The translations under genes and the position numbers were made by a program. Below are positions 50,075 through 59,870 of a stretch of DNA of 64,000 nt, in pieces. The notes under the pieces are model-generated. The model saw only the letters and a list, made by a program, of their open reading frames with translations. It made no database searches and was not told the DNA's origin. This DNA comes from Bacteroidales bacterium UBA1216. GTDB taxonomy: Bacteria > Bacteroidota > Bacteroidia > Bacteroidales > Paludibacteraceae. The stretch covers positions 37,394-101,393 of the forward strand of contig DBXI01000076.1 of the NCBI GenBank assembly GCA_002309255.1, read 5' to 3'. Every line of letters starts with the position of its first letter. Position 1 is the stretch's first letter.

Positions 50075-51526
50075 ATGCTACTATCTAACCTCCTTCAAGC
50101 CATTGAGCCGCTACGCGTCATAGGTCGTACGGATGTTGATGTTCACGCTATCCAGTTTGACTCCCGCAAGGTCGAGCCCGGTGACCTCTTTGTTGCCCAA
50201 GTCGGCACAGCGGTTGATGGCCACACCTTCATTGAGTCCTGCATAAACAGAGGCGTCTCCGTGGTAATCCTAGACAATATAGCGTACTTAAACGAGACTA
50301 AACTGGGCGTAACTTATGTCTTGGTCAAGAGTTCCGATGAGGCACTCGGTCGCTTGGCGCATCAGTGGTACGGCTGCCCGAGTGAGAAACTCACGCTCGT
50401 AGGTGTCACCGGCACCAACGGTAAGACAACCATCGCCACTCTTCTCTATAATCTGGTGCGTGCCATGGGCTATAAGGCCGGATTGCTCTCCACGGTTATC
50501 TACTACGTTGATGGACAGGCTTTTCCATCCACCCACACCACGCCTGACGCACTCGCCCTGAATGCTCTGCTCGCACAGATGGTAGAGGTGGGCTGCGAAT
50601 ATGCCTTCATGGAGGTAAGCAGTCACTCTATCGCACAGGAGCGCATAGCCGGACTACAGTTCAATGGCGCATTGTTCACCAACCTCACGCGCGACCATAT
50701 AGACTACCATAAGACCTTCGACAACTACCGCGACACGAAGAAACGCCTATTCGACAACCTGCCCAAGAGCGCTTTTGCTATCACCAATGCCGATGACAAG
50801 AACGGCCTTATTATGACGCAGAACACCCGCGCTAAGGTCTATACGTACTCCACGCAGAGCATGGCTGACCACCACGGCAAGATACTCGAGGAAGGCTTCG
50901 ATGGTATGTTGCTCAGTATTGACAACCAGGAGGTGTTCGTCCCCCTTGTTGGCCGATTTAATGTATCCAACCTGCTCTGTATTTACAGCGCTGCACTCTG
51001 CCTCGGTTTCGACAAACTTGACGTCCTGCGCGTACTCAGTGCCCTCAAGCCTGTCAACGGTCGCTTTGAGACCATCCGCTCCCCCAAAGGCTGGACAGCC
51101 ATCGTTGATTACGCCCACACACCTGATGCCGTGGACAACGTCATCCGCACCATACGCGAGATAAAGAAAGCGGGCACTAAACTCATAACTGTAGTAGGTT
51201 GCGGCGGTAACCGCGACAAAGGCAAGCGCCCAATGATGGCACAGATCGCCAAGCGCGGTAGCGAGCAGTTGATTTTGACGAGCGATAACCCCCGCGACGA
51301 AGAACCTCGAGACATATTGAATGACATGAAAGCCGGTCTCACCGAAGAGGAGCTGCACAGCACATTGGTGATAGAAGATCGTGCTGCGGCTATTCAGACT
51401 GCCTGCACCCTGGCGCAGGCAGGCGATGTGATCCTTGTTGCCGGCAAGGGACATGAGGACTATCAGATCATCAAGGGCGTGAAACACCACTTCGACGACC
51501 ACGAACAAGTACGCAAATACATCTGA
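50075..51526 (+). CDS. murE: UDP-MurNAc-L-Ala-D-Glu:meso-diaminopimelate ligase MurE
   Basis: Adds meso-DAP to UDP-MurNAc-dipeptide. 483 residues. ATP loop GVTGTNGKTTIATLLYNLV, AFMEVSSHSIAQ, FTNLTRDHIDYHK, and DNPRDEEP; the DNPR motif is the known meso-DAP determinant. C-terminal VAGKGHEDYQIIKG. Followed by a spacer with abutting mini-ORFs before mraY. Confidence 0.97.
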   Translation: MLLSNLLQAIEPLRVIGRTDVDVHAIQFDSRKVEPGDLFVAQVGTAVDGHTFIESCINRGVSVVILDNIAYLNETKLGVTYVLVKSSDEALGRLAHQWYGCPSEKLTLVGVTGTNGKTTIATLLYNLVRAMGYKAGLLSTVIYYVDGQAFPSTHTTPDALALNALLAQMVEVGCEYAFMEVSSHSIAQERIAGLQFNGALFTNLTRDHIDYHKTFDNYRDTKKRLFDNLPKSAFAITNADDKNGLIMTQNTRAKVYTYSTQSMADHHGKILEEGFDGMLLSIDNQEVFVPLVGRFNVSNLLCIYSAALCLGFDKLDVLRVLSALKPVNGRFETIRSPKGWTAIVDYAHTPDAVDNVIRTIREIKKAGTKLITVVGCGGNRDKGKRPMMAQIAKRGSEQLILTSDNPRDEEPRDILNDMKAGLTEEELHSTLVIEDRAAAIQTACTLAQAGDVILVAGKGHEDYQIIKGVKHHFDDHEQVRKYI

Positions 51527-51538
51527 TTACATAGCCAA

Positions 51539-51580
51539 ATGATTAAATAAATGGCCAAATGGTAAATGACTAAATTGTAA
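51539..51580 (+). repeat. TAAATG spacer with three abutting mini-ORFs before mraY
   Basis: Reads MIK-stop, MAKW-stop, MTKL-stop, each ATG directly after the previous TAA, then 8 bases to the mraY ATG. Word period is 12-15 bases. Confidence 0.55.
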
Positions 51581-51588
51581 ATTACTTT

Positions 51589-52860
51589 ATGTTATATTCA
51601 CTTTTTACACATTTTAGCGACGTGCTTGGTGCACGTTTGTTCACGTACATCTCTTTCCGCGCGATTATGGTGGCGGTGATTGCCTTCGTTGTGAGCGTGT
51701 GGTTCGGGAAATTCTTCATCGCACTGCTTAAACGCCAGAACATCTCAGAACAGCAGCGCGACGAGAAGATCGATCCGTTCAATGTGGCTAAGAAAGGAGT
51801 ACCCACCATGGGCGGCGTGGTGCTGATCGTGGCGACCGTAGTGCCTGTGCTGATCATGGGCAACCTGAGTAACATCTACCTCTGGTTGATGCTTATCACC
51901 ACCCTAATTCTTGGCGCATTGGGATTTGCAGATGACTACATCAAGACCTTCAAGCATAACAAGGAGGGACTGAACGGCTGGGTGAAGATCATCGGACAGG
52001 TGACATTGGGACTGATTGTCGGCCTCACGCTGCGTTACGCACCGATGACAACGATGAACGAGACTGTTACCGTGCACTACGAAAATAACGTCCGCGTGGT
52101 GGAGAAGTCTCCGGAAGTAAAATCCACAAGGACTACTATTCCTTTTGTTAAGAACCATAACGCCAACTATGCGGATATGTTCTCTTTCCTCGGTGACGAG
52201 ATGAAGTATCGTGCCGGTTGGATCTTCTTTGTGCTGCTAACAGTGTTCGTGGTAGCGGCGGTGAGCAACGGCGCAAACCTGAACGACGGGATGGACGGCA
52301 TGTGTGCGGGTAATAGTGCACTCATTGGTGTTGCACTCATTGTGCTGGCCTATGTGTCGGGTAACACGATGCTGGCCGATTACTTCGATGTAATGTATAT
52401 ACCGGGCAGCGAAGAACTGGTGGTGTTCCTCGGAGCATTCGTAGGCGCGCTGGTAGGCTTCCTGTGGTTCAACGGCTTCCCTGCACAGATCTTCATGGGC
52501 GACACGGGCAGCCTGACCATCGGTGGCATCATTGGCGTGTGCGCCGTGATCATCCACAAAGAACTGCTCGTTCCTATCCTATGCGGTGTATTCCTGATGG
52601 AGAGTGTATCAGTCATTCTGCAGACGCAGGTATATAAGTTCAGCAAGCGTCGCGGCCAACGTGTGCGCGTGTTCAAGCGCGCGCCGCTGCACGACCATTT
52701 CCGCACCTCGGTGGAGCAGGTGCTCAAGAATGATCCTACCTGTCGCATCCTGTGCAAAGGCAAGAGTGAACTGCACCATGAGACGAAGATCGTCCTCCGC
52801 TTCTGCATCGTAACACTCCTGTTGGCTGCATTTACAATACTAACCCTAAAAATCCGTTAA
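51589..52860 (+). CDS. mraY: Phospho-N-acetylmuramoyl-pentapeptide transferase MraY
   Basis: Transfers phospho-MurNAc-pentapeptide to undecaprenyl phosphate, making lipid I. 423 residues with about ten helices; longer than the 360-residue norm because of a periplasmic insertion (about 150-205, NETVTVHYENNVRVVEKS) common in Bacteroidota. Catalytic and Mg sites are in KKGVPTMGG, GFADDYIKTFKHNKEGLNGW and NGANLNDGMDGMC; GDTGSLTIGG and APLHDHFR-like ends (KRAPLHDHFRTSVE) also fit. Confidence 0.97.
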   Translation: MLYSLFTHFSDVLGARLFTYISFRAIMVAVIAFVVSVWFGKFFIALLKRQNISEQQRDEKIDPFNVAKKGVPTMGGVVLIVATVVPVLIMGNLSNIYLWLMLITTLILGALGFADDYIKTFKHNKEGLNGWVKIIGQVTLGLIVGLTLRYAPMTTMNETVTVHYENNVRVVEKSPEVKSTRTTIPFVKNHNANYADMFSFLGDEMKYRAGWIFFVLLTVFVVAAVSNGANLNDGMDGMCAGNSALIGVALIVLAYVSGNTMLADYFDVMYIPGSEELVVFLGAFVGALVGFLWFNGFPAQIFMGDTGSLTIGGIIGVCAVIIHKELLVPILCGVFLMESVSVILQTQVYKFSKRRGQRVRVFKRAPLHDHFRTSVEQVLKNDPTCRILCKGKSELHHETKIVLRFCIVTLLLAAFTILTLKIR

Positions 52861-52862
52861 CA

Positions 52863-54209
52863 ATGAAACGAATGGTTGTTCTGGGTGCCGGCGAAAGCGG
52901 CGTAGGTGCTGCTATCCTTGCCAAGGAGAAAGGCTACGAGGTGTTTGTGAGCGACATGGGTGAGATCAAGCCACACTATGCTGCGCTGCTCGACCAGCAC
53001 GGCTTACCTTACGAGAGCGGCAAACATACAGCCGAACTGATTCTAAATGCCGACGAGGTTGTCAAATCGCCAGGGATACCGGATAGTGCTCCGATGGTCA
53101 AAGCACTTATAGAGCAAGGAACGCCGATTATCTCCGAGATTGAGTTCGCTGCTCGCTATACGCATGCGAAGATGATCTGCATCACAGGATCGAACGGCAA
53201 GACAACAACAACCTCGCTCATCTTCGACATGCTCCGTCGCGCCGGACTGGATGTCGGCTTGGCGGGGAACATAGGCAATTCACTCGCCCTGCAGGTGGCG
53301 CAACATGATAGGCAGTACTACGTGATCGAGCTCTCATCCTTCCAACTGGATAACATGTACGACTTCCGTGCTGATGTGGCTATCTTGCTCAATATCACCC
53401 CCGACCACCTCGACCGCTACAACTTCGAGTTCCAGAACTACATCGACGCCAAGATGCGCATCATACGCAACCAGCGCCACGAGGATGCGCTCATCTACTG
53501 GAGTGGTGACCCTGTGCTCGACCGCGAGATAGAGAAGCTCCGACCGACTGCCACCCTTTATCCGTTCGGCGAAGAGGTCGCGCAGAATGTAGCCTACGTG
53601 GAGCGCGGACAGATGGTAGTCAAGGCATTCACGCCGCTGGAGCTACCTGTTGAACTACTCTCACTCAAGGGCAAGCACAACCAGTACAACTCCATGGCAG
53701 CAGCGATCACCGCACAATTGCTGCATATCAAGAACGATGTGATCCGCGAGAGCCTGACCAAGTTTGAAGGGGTGGAGCACCGTCTGCAATATGTAGCCAC
53801 GGTGCGCGGTGTGCGCTGGATTAACGACAGCAAGGCTACGAACGTCAACTCCTGCTGGTACGCGCTTGAGGCAATGACCACATCTATAGTACTCATCCTC
53901 GGCGGCAAGGATAAAGGTAACGACTACAGCGAGATTGATGAACTGGTGAAACAGAAATGTCACACATTGGTGTTCATGGGGCTACATAACGAGAAACTCA
54001 TCGAGCACTTCTCCGCTCTTGGCTATTCGCCCGATGGTGAGCGGCGGTATATCGATACTCACACCCTTGCCGATGCCGTGCAGGCCTGTTATGATGTAGC
54101 GCGAGACGGAGATACCGTGCTGCTCTCACCCTGTTGTGCCAGCTTTGATCTGTTCAAGTCATATGAGGATCGCGGCGAGCAATTCATGAAGGCGGTAAAG
54201 AACTTGTAA
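52863..54209 (+). CDS. murD: UDP-N-acetylmuramoylalanine--D-glutamate ligase MurD
   Basis: Adds D-Glu to UDP-MurNAc-L-Ala. 448 residues. N-terminal MVVLGAGESGVGAAILA (UDP-binding), ATP loop CITGSNGKTTTTSLIFDML, ELSSFQLDNMY, LNITPDHLDRY, and NDSKATNVNS; ends with LSPCCASFDLFKSYEDRGEQF, a MurD hallmark. Two bases separate it from mraY. Confidence 0.97.
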   Translation: MKRMVVLGAGESGVGAAILAKEKGYEVFVSDMGEIKPHYAALLDQHGLPYESGKHTAELILNADEVVKSPGIPDSAPMVKALIEQGTPIISEIEFAARYTHAKMICITGSNGKTTTTSLIFDMLRRAGLDVGLAGNIGNSLALQVAQHDRQYYVIELSSFQLDNMYDFRADVAILLNITPDHLDRYNFEFQNYIDAKMRIIRNQRHEDALIYWSGDPVLDREIEKLRPTATLYPFGEEVAQNVAYVERGQMVVKAFTPLELPVELLSLKGKHNQYNSMAAAITAQLLHIKNDVIRESLTKFEGVEHRLQYVATVRGVRWINDSKATNVNSCWYALEAMTTSIVLILGGKDKGNDYSEIDELVKQKCHTLVFMGLHNEKLIEHFSALGYSPDGERRYIDTHTLADAVQACYDVARDGDTVLLSPCCASFDLFKSYEDRGEQFMKAVKNL

Positions 54210-54220
54210 TTCATGCAACA

Positions 54221-55474
54221 ATGGACAAAGGACGAGGTTTAGATCTAATCAAGCAGAAACTCAAGTATATCGACAAGACGTACTGGACGGTGTTCATCCT
54301 GCTGGTAGCGTTTGCTGTGCTGGAGCTCTTCTCGGCATCGAGTACGCTGGCTTTCAAGTCTGGCAGCCTGTTGGGACCAGTGTGGCATCAAGTGCGTTTC
54401 ATACTTGTTGGCGCAGCCATTGGGTTTGTGGTGCAGCTGCTGCCTTCCAAGATTGTGCGCTTCGGTGGTTATGCGCTGCTTGGCTTGGCTCTGATCTGCT
54501 TGTACCTGATGATCATCCCGGGCAACCCCTTCGTGAGTAACATCAATGACGCCGAGCGATGGTTCAAGATCTTCGGATTCAGTTTTCAACCATCGGAATT
54601 AGCCAAGCTTGGTCTGATCATCGTGGTGGCTGACCGTCTGTCGCAGGCGCATAGCGAGGAGGAATTGGTCAAGCTGTTCTACCAGACCTTGGCACTATCG
54701 GCTATCGTGATCTTCCCCATTCTAATCGGAAACCTCTCCACAGCACTGCTGCTTTCTGGTGTGGTGTTCCTGATGTGGTTCCTGGCACGCGTTCCTCTCA
54801 AGTACTTAGGTGGCATTTTGGCCATTGCTATCATCCTGCTGGTATCAGGATACTTCATCGTGGAGTTCGGCTTTGTGCGCGCTCATCGTCCCTTAGGCGG
54901 ACCTTTCAAACGTGCGATCACCTGGGTGGGACGTATTGACAAGTTCCTTGCTGACGACGATGTTCCTGACGCCGATGACGACTACCAACGCACTCATGCT
55001 ACCATGGCTATCGCACGCGGTGGGGTTTCGCCTCTTGGCGTGCTGCCTGGCAACAGTGTCGAGCGAAACTTCCTGCCGCTGGCGTATGCGGATTATATCT
55101 TCGCCATCATCGTTGAGGAGACCGGAATCATTGGGGCGCTGGTTCTTATCGTGCTGTATGTAGTGGTGCTCTTCCGAGCGTGCAATACATCATCTAAATA
55201 TGCCGACTATGGTGCCATGCTCATGGTGATGGGTTTGGCTCTAATGCTCACCAGCCAGGCGTTTGTATCGATGGCGGTTGCAGTAGGTGTGGGGCCTGTG
55301 ACAGGTCAGCCGCTGCCGATGGTATCTCGCGGAGGTACATCGGTGCTGGTCACCAGTCTGTACTTCGCCATACTGATGTGCGTGAGCCGTGAGCAAAACG
55401 AGATGCAGGCGCAGATCGAACAATCGCGCTCTGATTCTTACGAAGATGTTCCGGAGATTCAGTTGGAGGGATAA
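54221..55474 (+). CDS. ftsW: Peptidoglycan polymerase FtsW (SEDS family)
   Basis: Septal glycosyltransferase paired with FtsI. 417 residues in about ten helices. SEDS motifs FSFQPSELAKLGLIIVVADRLSQ, NLSTALLLSGVVFLMWF, EETGIIGALVLIVLYVVVL and QPLPMVSRGGTSVLVTSLYFAILM. The cluster normally continues with murG, murC, ftsQ, ftsA and ftsZ, but here a convergent oxidoreductase gene follows 30 bases later. Confidence 0.95.
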   Translation: MDKGRGLDLIKQKLKYIDKTYWTVFILLVAFAVLELFSASSTLAFKSGSLLGPVWHQVRFILVGAAIGFVVQLLPSKIVRFGGYALLGLALICLYLMIIPGNPFVSNINDAERWFKIFGFSFQPSELAKLGLIIVVADRLSQAHSEEELVKLFYQTLALSAIVIFPILIGNLSTALLLSGVVFLMWFLARVPLKYLGGILAIAIILLVSGYFIVEFGFVRAHRPLGGPFKRAITWVGRIDKFLADDDVPDADDDYQRTHATMAIARGGVSPLGVLPGNSVERNFLPLAYADYIFAIIVEETGIIGALVLIVLYVVVLFRACNTSSKYADYGAMLMVMGLALMLTSQAFVSMAVAVGVGPVTGQPLPMVSRGGTSVLVTSLYFAILMCVSREQNEMQAQIEQSRSDSYEDVPEIQLEG

Positions 55475-55504
55475 GGCTTCGTTAAGGAATCTCGCCTATT
55501 TTGA

Positions 55505-58396
55505 TTATTTGAGCAGTCGGTACAGGATCTCTATCGGGTGATGAGCCTTGTAGCCTGTACCGTCGCTGATTTGTGTGCGGCAGGATATACCGGGTGCGGC
55601 TATCAGAGTCAGTGCCTGTGCCCCATCTGTCACCGCTCGCTCGCTGCCGGCCATAGCTTGTCGGATAGCAGGGAACAGAACCATCTCACCGATGGCGAGT
55701 GAGGTCTTGTAGTGTTCTCTTTCATAGCCAAAGGAGCCGGCCATGCCGCAGCATCCAGAGGGGATGATGTGTACCATGGTGTTCTTAGGCAGGCCTAGCA
55801 AGGCGGCTGTCTGCTCAACGCCCACCAGCGCCTTCTGATGGCAATGACCATGTAACCAAATCTCGGCACGAAGATCGCTGAACTGCTCGGATGTGATATG
55901 TCCTGCGCGCACCTCACGCATCAAGAACTCATCGTACAACAAGCTATTCTGTGCCAGTTCAGAGGCTGCTGCATGCAGTTCAGACGGCACAAGGTCGTGG
56001 TACTCGTCGCGCAGCGTAAGGATGCACGACGGCTCAAGGCCTACCAGTGGCGTATCAGCCGTAACAAGATCCTTCAGTAAGTTCACGTTCGCCGTAGCAT
56101 ACTTGCGTGCCAGCCGCAGGAAGCCCTTGGAGATAGCCGCACGGCCGCTCTCCACGTGCTTGGGAATAACCACGGCATACCCCAAACGATCCAGCAGACG
56201 GATGAACGTATCTGCCAACTCCGGCTCTTGATACCGTGTGAACTCATCCAGGAAGAGATAGACGATGCGCTTGGATTGCCCGCTTCCGTTTAAGGAACAA
56301 GAACTGCTGCTGAAAGATGATATACACGGAATCTTTCGTTCGGGCGCGAAACCCACGATTCGTTTGATAAGTGCTGATGTCAGGTGGTTGGATGCAAAGA
56401 AGTTGTACACGTGCGGCATATATGCGCCTATACGTTGCACATCAGCGTTGTGTGCTACCATCCATGTGCGGAGGGGTGTTCCCTCTCTATCGTAGAGCGC
56501 TTGTAGCACCTCGGCACGCAGACGAGTCATATCTACTCCTGACGGACATTCGCGCTTGCACGCCTTGCAGGCCAGGCAGGAGGATAGCACTTCCTTTAGA
56601 TCATCATTGCTCACCTCCCCATGCTCCAGCCACTCACGCATGATATTAGCACGTGCACGGGTGGTATGCAGCTCATCACGACTGACCTTGTATGCCGGAC
56701 ACATCGTGCCACCGATTACTGCCGACTTGCGGCAATCGCCTGAGCCGTTGCATTGCTCTACGCTGCATAGTAGTGCATCATCCGAATGAGATCGATCTGC
56801 ACGCAGCGAGGCATCCATGCGCGGTGTATCAACAATTTTGTGCGGATTGAACAAATTATCGGCATCCCAGCAGTATTTGACCTGTCGCATCAATTCGTAT
56901 GTTGCCTCGCCATATTGCAGCGGTATGAACTCACCGCGCAGCCTTCCGTCGCCGTGCTCACCGCTGATCGTACCGCGGTGCTTGCGTACAATCAAGGTGG
57001 TCTCGCGTGCTATGGTGCGGAAGAGCTGCTTCCCCTCTTCGGTCTTGAGGTTAAGTATAGGTCGCAGATGCAACTCACCGGTACTGATATGACCATAGAA
57101 GACGCAGGAGGTTCCCAAGCGCGTCAGCATCGCACGGAAGTCTTTCATGTACGCCGGAAGCCGGTATGCAGCCACTGCCGTATCTTCAATCACTCCGGTG
57201 GGTTTAGCATCCCCTCTCATCCCGTTAAGTATCCCCAAGCCTGCCTTGCGCAAGTTCCAAACCTTGCTTACATCGTTACCATATACGCGTGTGCAATGTG
57301 TGATCAGGTCGCTGTCAAGCAGGTCTTTCTCCAACGCATCTGCCATCTTATCCAATGCACCGCGGTCATCGTGCCGCAGTTCGGTGATGAGCAGCGCGGC
57401 CGGATCACCGCTCACGAAGAAGCGCTCTACTGATACATTGCCCTTGCTGAGTTCAAGGATCTCTCCATCCATTAGCTCGATAGCCATAGGTCGGTGCTTC
57501 AGCGCGATGAGGTTAGCCTCAAACGCCGCATCCAAACTGAAGCAATGGGCGCAAACCACCATCACATGTTTGGGCGGAAGCGTATCAAGCGACACCTTGA
57601 TACGCGTGATGAACGCCAATGTCCCTTCGCTGCCGGCTAACAGACGACAGAGGTTGATCGTTCGGTCGGATAGTGGCTTATGGCTGTTGTACAGATCGCT
57701 GATCACCTCATCGATTGCATAGCCGCAACTGCGGCGCGTGAGGGCAGGGTCGGGGTACGTGTTCTCTATCAACAGACGTGTGTCGTTGTCCAGAGCGAAG
57801 CGGATGAGTTGGGCATAGATGCGCTTTATCAAACTATCTCCGGCACGATCCTCATGCCAGAACATAGCACCGAAACGTTCCTCCAGTTGGGAAACGGTGT
57901 ATTCGGCAAAGTGCTCGGTTGAGCCGTCAGCCAGCACGCCTATTGCCTCGCACACGTGCGGGCGCGTACTACCATATATAATTGAGTGCGTGCCACAGCT
58001 GTTGTTGCCGAACATGCCACCTATACAGCAGCGGTTGGAGGTGGATGTTTCCGGACTGAAGAACAGCCCGTGAGGACGGCAAGCGATGTTCAGTTCGTCG
58101 CGAACAACGCCGGGTTCCACCCATGCGTAGTGCTCCTCGGGGTTGATCTCTATGATATGATTCATGTTCCGGCTGATGTCTGCTACAATACCGCTACCCA
58201 CCACTTGTCCGGCGATCGATGTGCCGCCGGCGCGAGGGATGATGCTGGTGCCACGCCTGTGTGCCTCGGCTATCAGTGTGCGGATATCATCCTCGTCGGC
58301 GGGATAAGCCACACCATAAGGAACCTCACGATACACGCTCGCATCGGTGGAGTAGGCGATCTTGTGCAGACTATCAGTCAGAATACAAATGCTCAT
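55505..58396 (-). CDS. FAD-linked oxidase fused to Fe-S and CCG domains (D-lactate/glycolate-type)
   Basis: 963 residues. FAD-binding PCMH domain (about 15-210, GVAYPADEDDIRTLIAEAHRRG, SIIPRAGGTSIAGQVVGSG), FAD-oxidase C-terminal domain (to about 500), a 4Fe-4S pair with CNGSGDCRKSAVIGGTMCPAYK and CLACKACKRECPSGVDM, then a CCG-type domain (HGHCHQKALVGVEQ, PSGCCGMAGSFGYE) near the end. The order is that of large D-lactate dehydrogenases and 2-hydroxyacid oxidases feeding electrons to quinone. It could equally oxidise glycolate or another hydroxyacid. The last gene of a minus-strand run; convergent with ftsW. Confidence 0.88.
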   Translation of the reverse strand: MSICILTDSLHKIAYSTDASVYREVPYGVAYPADEDDIRTLIAEAHRRGTSIIPRAGGTSIAGQVVGSGIVADISRNMNHIIEINPEEHYAWVEPGVVRDELNIACRPHGLFFSPETSTSNRCCIGGMFGNNSCGTHSIIYGSTRPHVCEAIGVLADGSTEHFAEYTVSQLEERFGAMFWHEDRAGDSLIKRIYAQLIRFALDNDTRLLIENTYPDPALTRRSCGYAIDEVISDLYNSHKPLSDRTINLCRLLAGSEGTLAFITRIKVSLDTLPPKHVMVVCAHCFSLDAAFEANLIALKHRPMAIELMDGEILELSKGNVSVERFFVSGDPAALLITELRHDDRGALDKMADALEKDLLDSDLITHCTRVYGNDVSKVWNLRKAGLGILNGMRGDAKPTGVIEDTAVAAYRLPAYMKDFRAMLTRLGTSCVFYGHISTGELHLRPILNLKTEEGKQLFRTIARETTLIVRKHRGTISGEHGDGRLRGEFIPLQYGEATYELMRQVKYCWDADNLFNPHKIVDTPRMDASLRADRSHSDDALLCSVEQCNGSGDCRKSAVIGGTMCPAYKVSRDELHTTRARANIMREWLEHGEVSNDDLKEVLSSCLACKACKRECPSGVDMTRLRAEVLQALYDREGTPLRTWMVAHNADVQRIGAYMPHVYNFFASNHLTSALIKRIVGFAPERKIPCISSFSSSSCSLNGSGQSKRIVYLFLDEFTRYQEPELADTFIRLLDRLGYAVVIPKHVESGRAAISKGFLRLARKYATANVNLLKDLVTADTPLVGLEPSCILTLRDEYHDLVPSELHAAASELAQNSLLYDEFLMREVRAGHITSEQFSDLRAEIWLHGHCHQKALVGVEQTAALLGLPKNTMVHIIPSGCCGMAGSFGYEREHYKTSLAIGEMVLFPAIRQAMAGSERAVTDGAQALTLIAAPGISCRTQISDGTGYKAHHPIEILYRLLK

Positions 58397-58399
58397 GTT

Positions 58400-59857
58400 C
58401 TATAGCTCTCGCAGCGTAGCGAGCAGGAAGTGGTAGAACTTCTGCACGGTAGCGATGTTCACGCGCTCGTCTGGGCTGTGAGGGTGCTCGATCGTCGGTC
58501 CGAACGAGATCATATCCATTCCCGGGTAGTTGCGTCCGATAATACCGCACTCCAGTCCGGCGTGAATGATTACTATCCTTGGCTCATTGCCGAACTCGCG
58601 CTCGTAGATGCGCTTCATCGTGTGCATGATAGGGCTGTTGATGTTCGGTTTCCATCCTGGGTAGTCACCCGAGAACTCCACATCTGCACCGGCTATTGAG
58701 AACGCCGAGTGGATCACCTCTCTCAGTTCGCGCTTGCGACTCTCAACAGCCGAGCGTGTCAGGCAGCACACGGTGATAACGTGTTCCTCGCCCTGCTCGC
58801 TGAACTCGATCATTGCCAGGTTGTTCGATGTCTCCACGATATCGGGCATCTCGGCCATCATCCTATATACGCCGTGTGGGCATATAGTGATGGCGTGGAT
58901 CAGGAAGTCCTGCACATCCTCCGGCATCTCTACCTTCGGGCAATCCACTTGCTCGGCGTTGAGGCTGATAGCGTCTTCTATGCCTTGGAACTCGGTCACG
59001 AACAGCGTCTCGAACTCATCAACGAGATTGAGTACATCGTCCAGTGCATCGGCAGGGATTGTGATCACGGCCTCTGCCTCGCGCGGTATAGCATTGCGCA
59101 GCGAGCCTCCTTCTACACGTGCCAGACGTGCCTCGTAGTTCGTCACAGCCTCCTTTAGGAAACGGAAGAGCAGCTTGTTGGCATTCGCGCGCTGCAGATG
59201 AATATCGCAGCCCGAGTGTCCGCCCTTGCAGCCTGACACGCGTACGCGCACTGCTATATCGCCCTTCTCTACCGGCACAGGCAGATAGTGGAACGTGGCT
59301 GTTGTATCTACGCCACCAGCGCAACCCATGTACAATTCACCCTCAGTCTCCGAGTCGAGGTTGAGCAACGTCTTGCCCTTAAGCCAGCCCCCCTCCAACG
59401 CGAACGCGCCATACATGCCTGTCTCTTCGTCCACAGTGAAGAAAGCCTCCAGCGGCGGGTGAACAACGTTCTTGTCAGCCAAGATAGCCATGGCTGTAGC
59501 CACGCCGATGCCATTGTCCGCACCCAACGTCGTACCGTTGGCGGTCACCCACTCGCCGTTGTCCTCCACATAAGCCTCGATAGGATCGTTCTGGAAGTCA
59601 AACTCTTTATCGGAGTTCTTCTGTGGCACCATATCCATGTGCCCCTGCAGGATAACGCCCGGGTGGTTCTCGTAGCCCGGCGAAGCAGGTTTGCGAATCA
59701 GCACGTTGCCGATAGCATCGGTCAGCGTCTCCAGTCCGAGACTCTTGCCATATTCAACGAGGAACTGTGAGATCTGCTCTTTCTTGCCCGACGGACGGGG
59801 GATCTGTGTGAGCTTGGCAAAGTTCTGCCAAATGCCCTGTGGTTGAAGATCATTCAT
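58400..59857 (-). CDS. pepD: Aminoacyl-histidine dipeptidase PepD (M20 family)
   Basis: Cleaves Xaa-His and other dipeptides (beta-Ala-His dipeptidase). 485 residues. Zinc sites GHMDMVPQKN, ADNGIGVATAMAI, and DEETGMYGAFAL; lid region in the middle (CKGGHSGCDIHL); C-terminal HAGLECGIIGRNYPGMDMISFGPTI with SPDERVNI. Length and the PGWKPNINSP segment match PepD rather than PepT. Starts 13 bases before ansA's stop, in operon. Confidence 0.94.
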   Translation of the reverse strand: MNDLQPQGIWQNFAKLTQIPRPSGKKEQISQFLVEYGKSLGLETLTDAIGNVLIRKPASPGYENHPGVILQGHMDMVPQKNSDKEFDFQNDPIEAYVEDNGEWVTANGTTLGADNGIGVATAMAILADKNVVHPPLEAFFTVDEETGMYGAFALEGGWLKGKTLLNLDSETEGELYMGCAGGVDTTATFHYLPVPVEKGDIAVRVRVSGCKGGHSGCDIHLQRANANKLLFRFLKEAVTNYEARLARVEGGSLRNAIPREAEAVITIPADALDDVLNLVDEFETLFVTEFQGIEDAISLNAEQVDCPKVEMPEDVQDFLIHAITICPHGVYRMMAEMPDIVETSNNLAMIEFSEQGEEHVITVCCLTRSAVESRKRELREVIHSAFSIAGADVEFSGDYPGWKPNINSPIMHTMKRIYEREFGNEPRIVIIHAGLECGIIGRNYPGMDMISFGPTIEHPHSPDERVNIATVQKFYHFLLATLREL

Positions 59858-59870
59858 ACTTATTTTGGAT

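Noticed and set aside
50747..51508. 253-codon minus-strand frame inside murE
   Set aside because: Antisense shadow; murE motifs are intact and no regulatory signal faces the other way.
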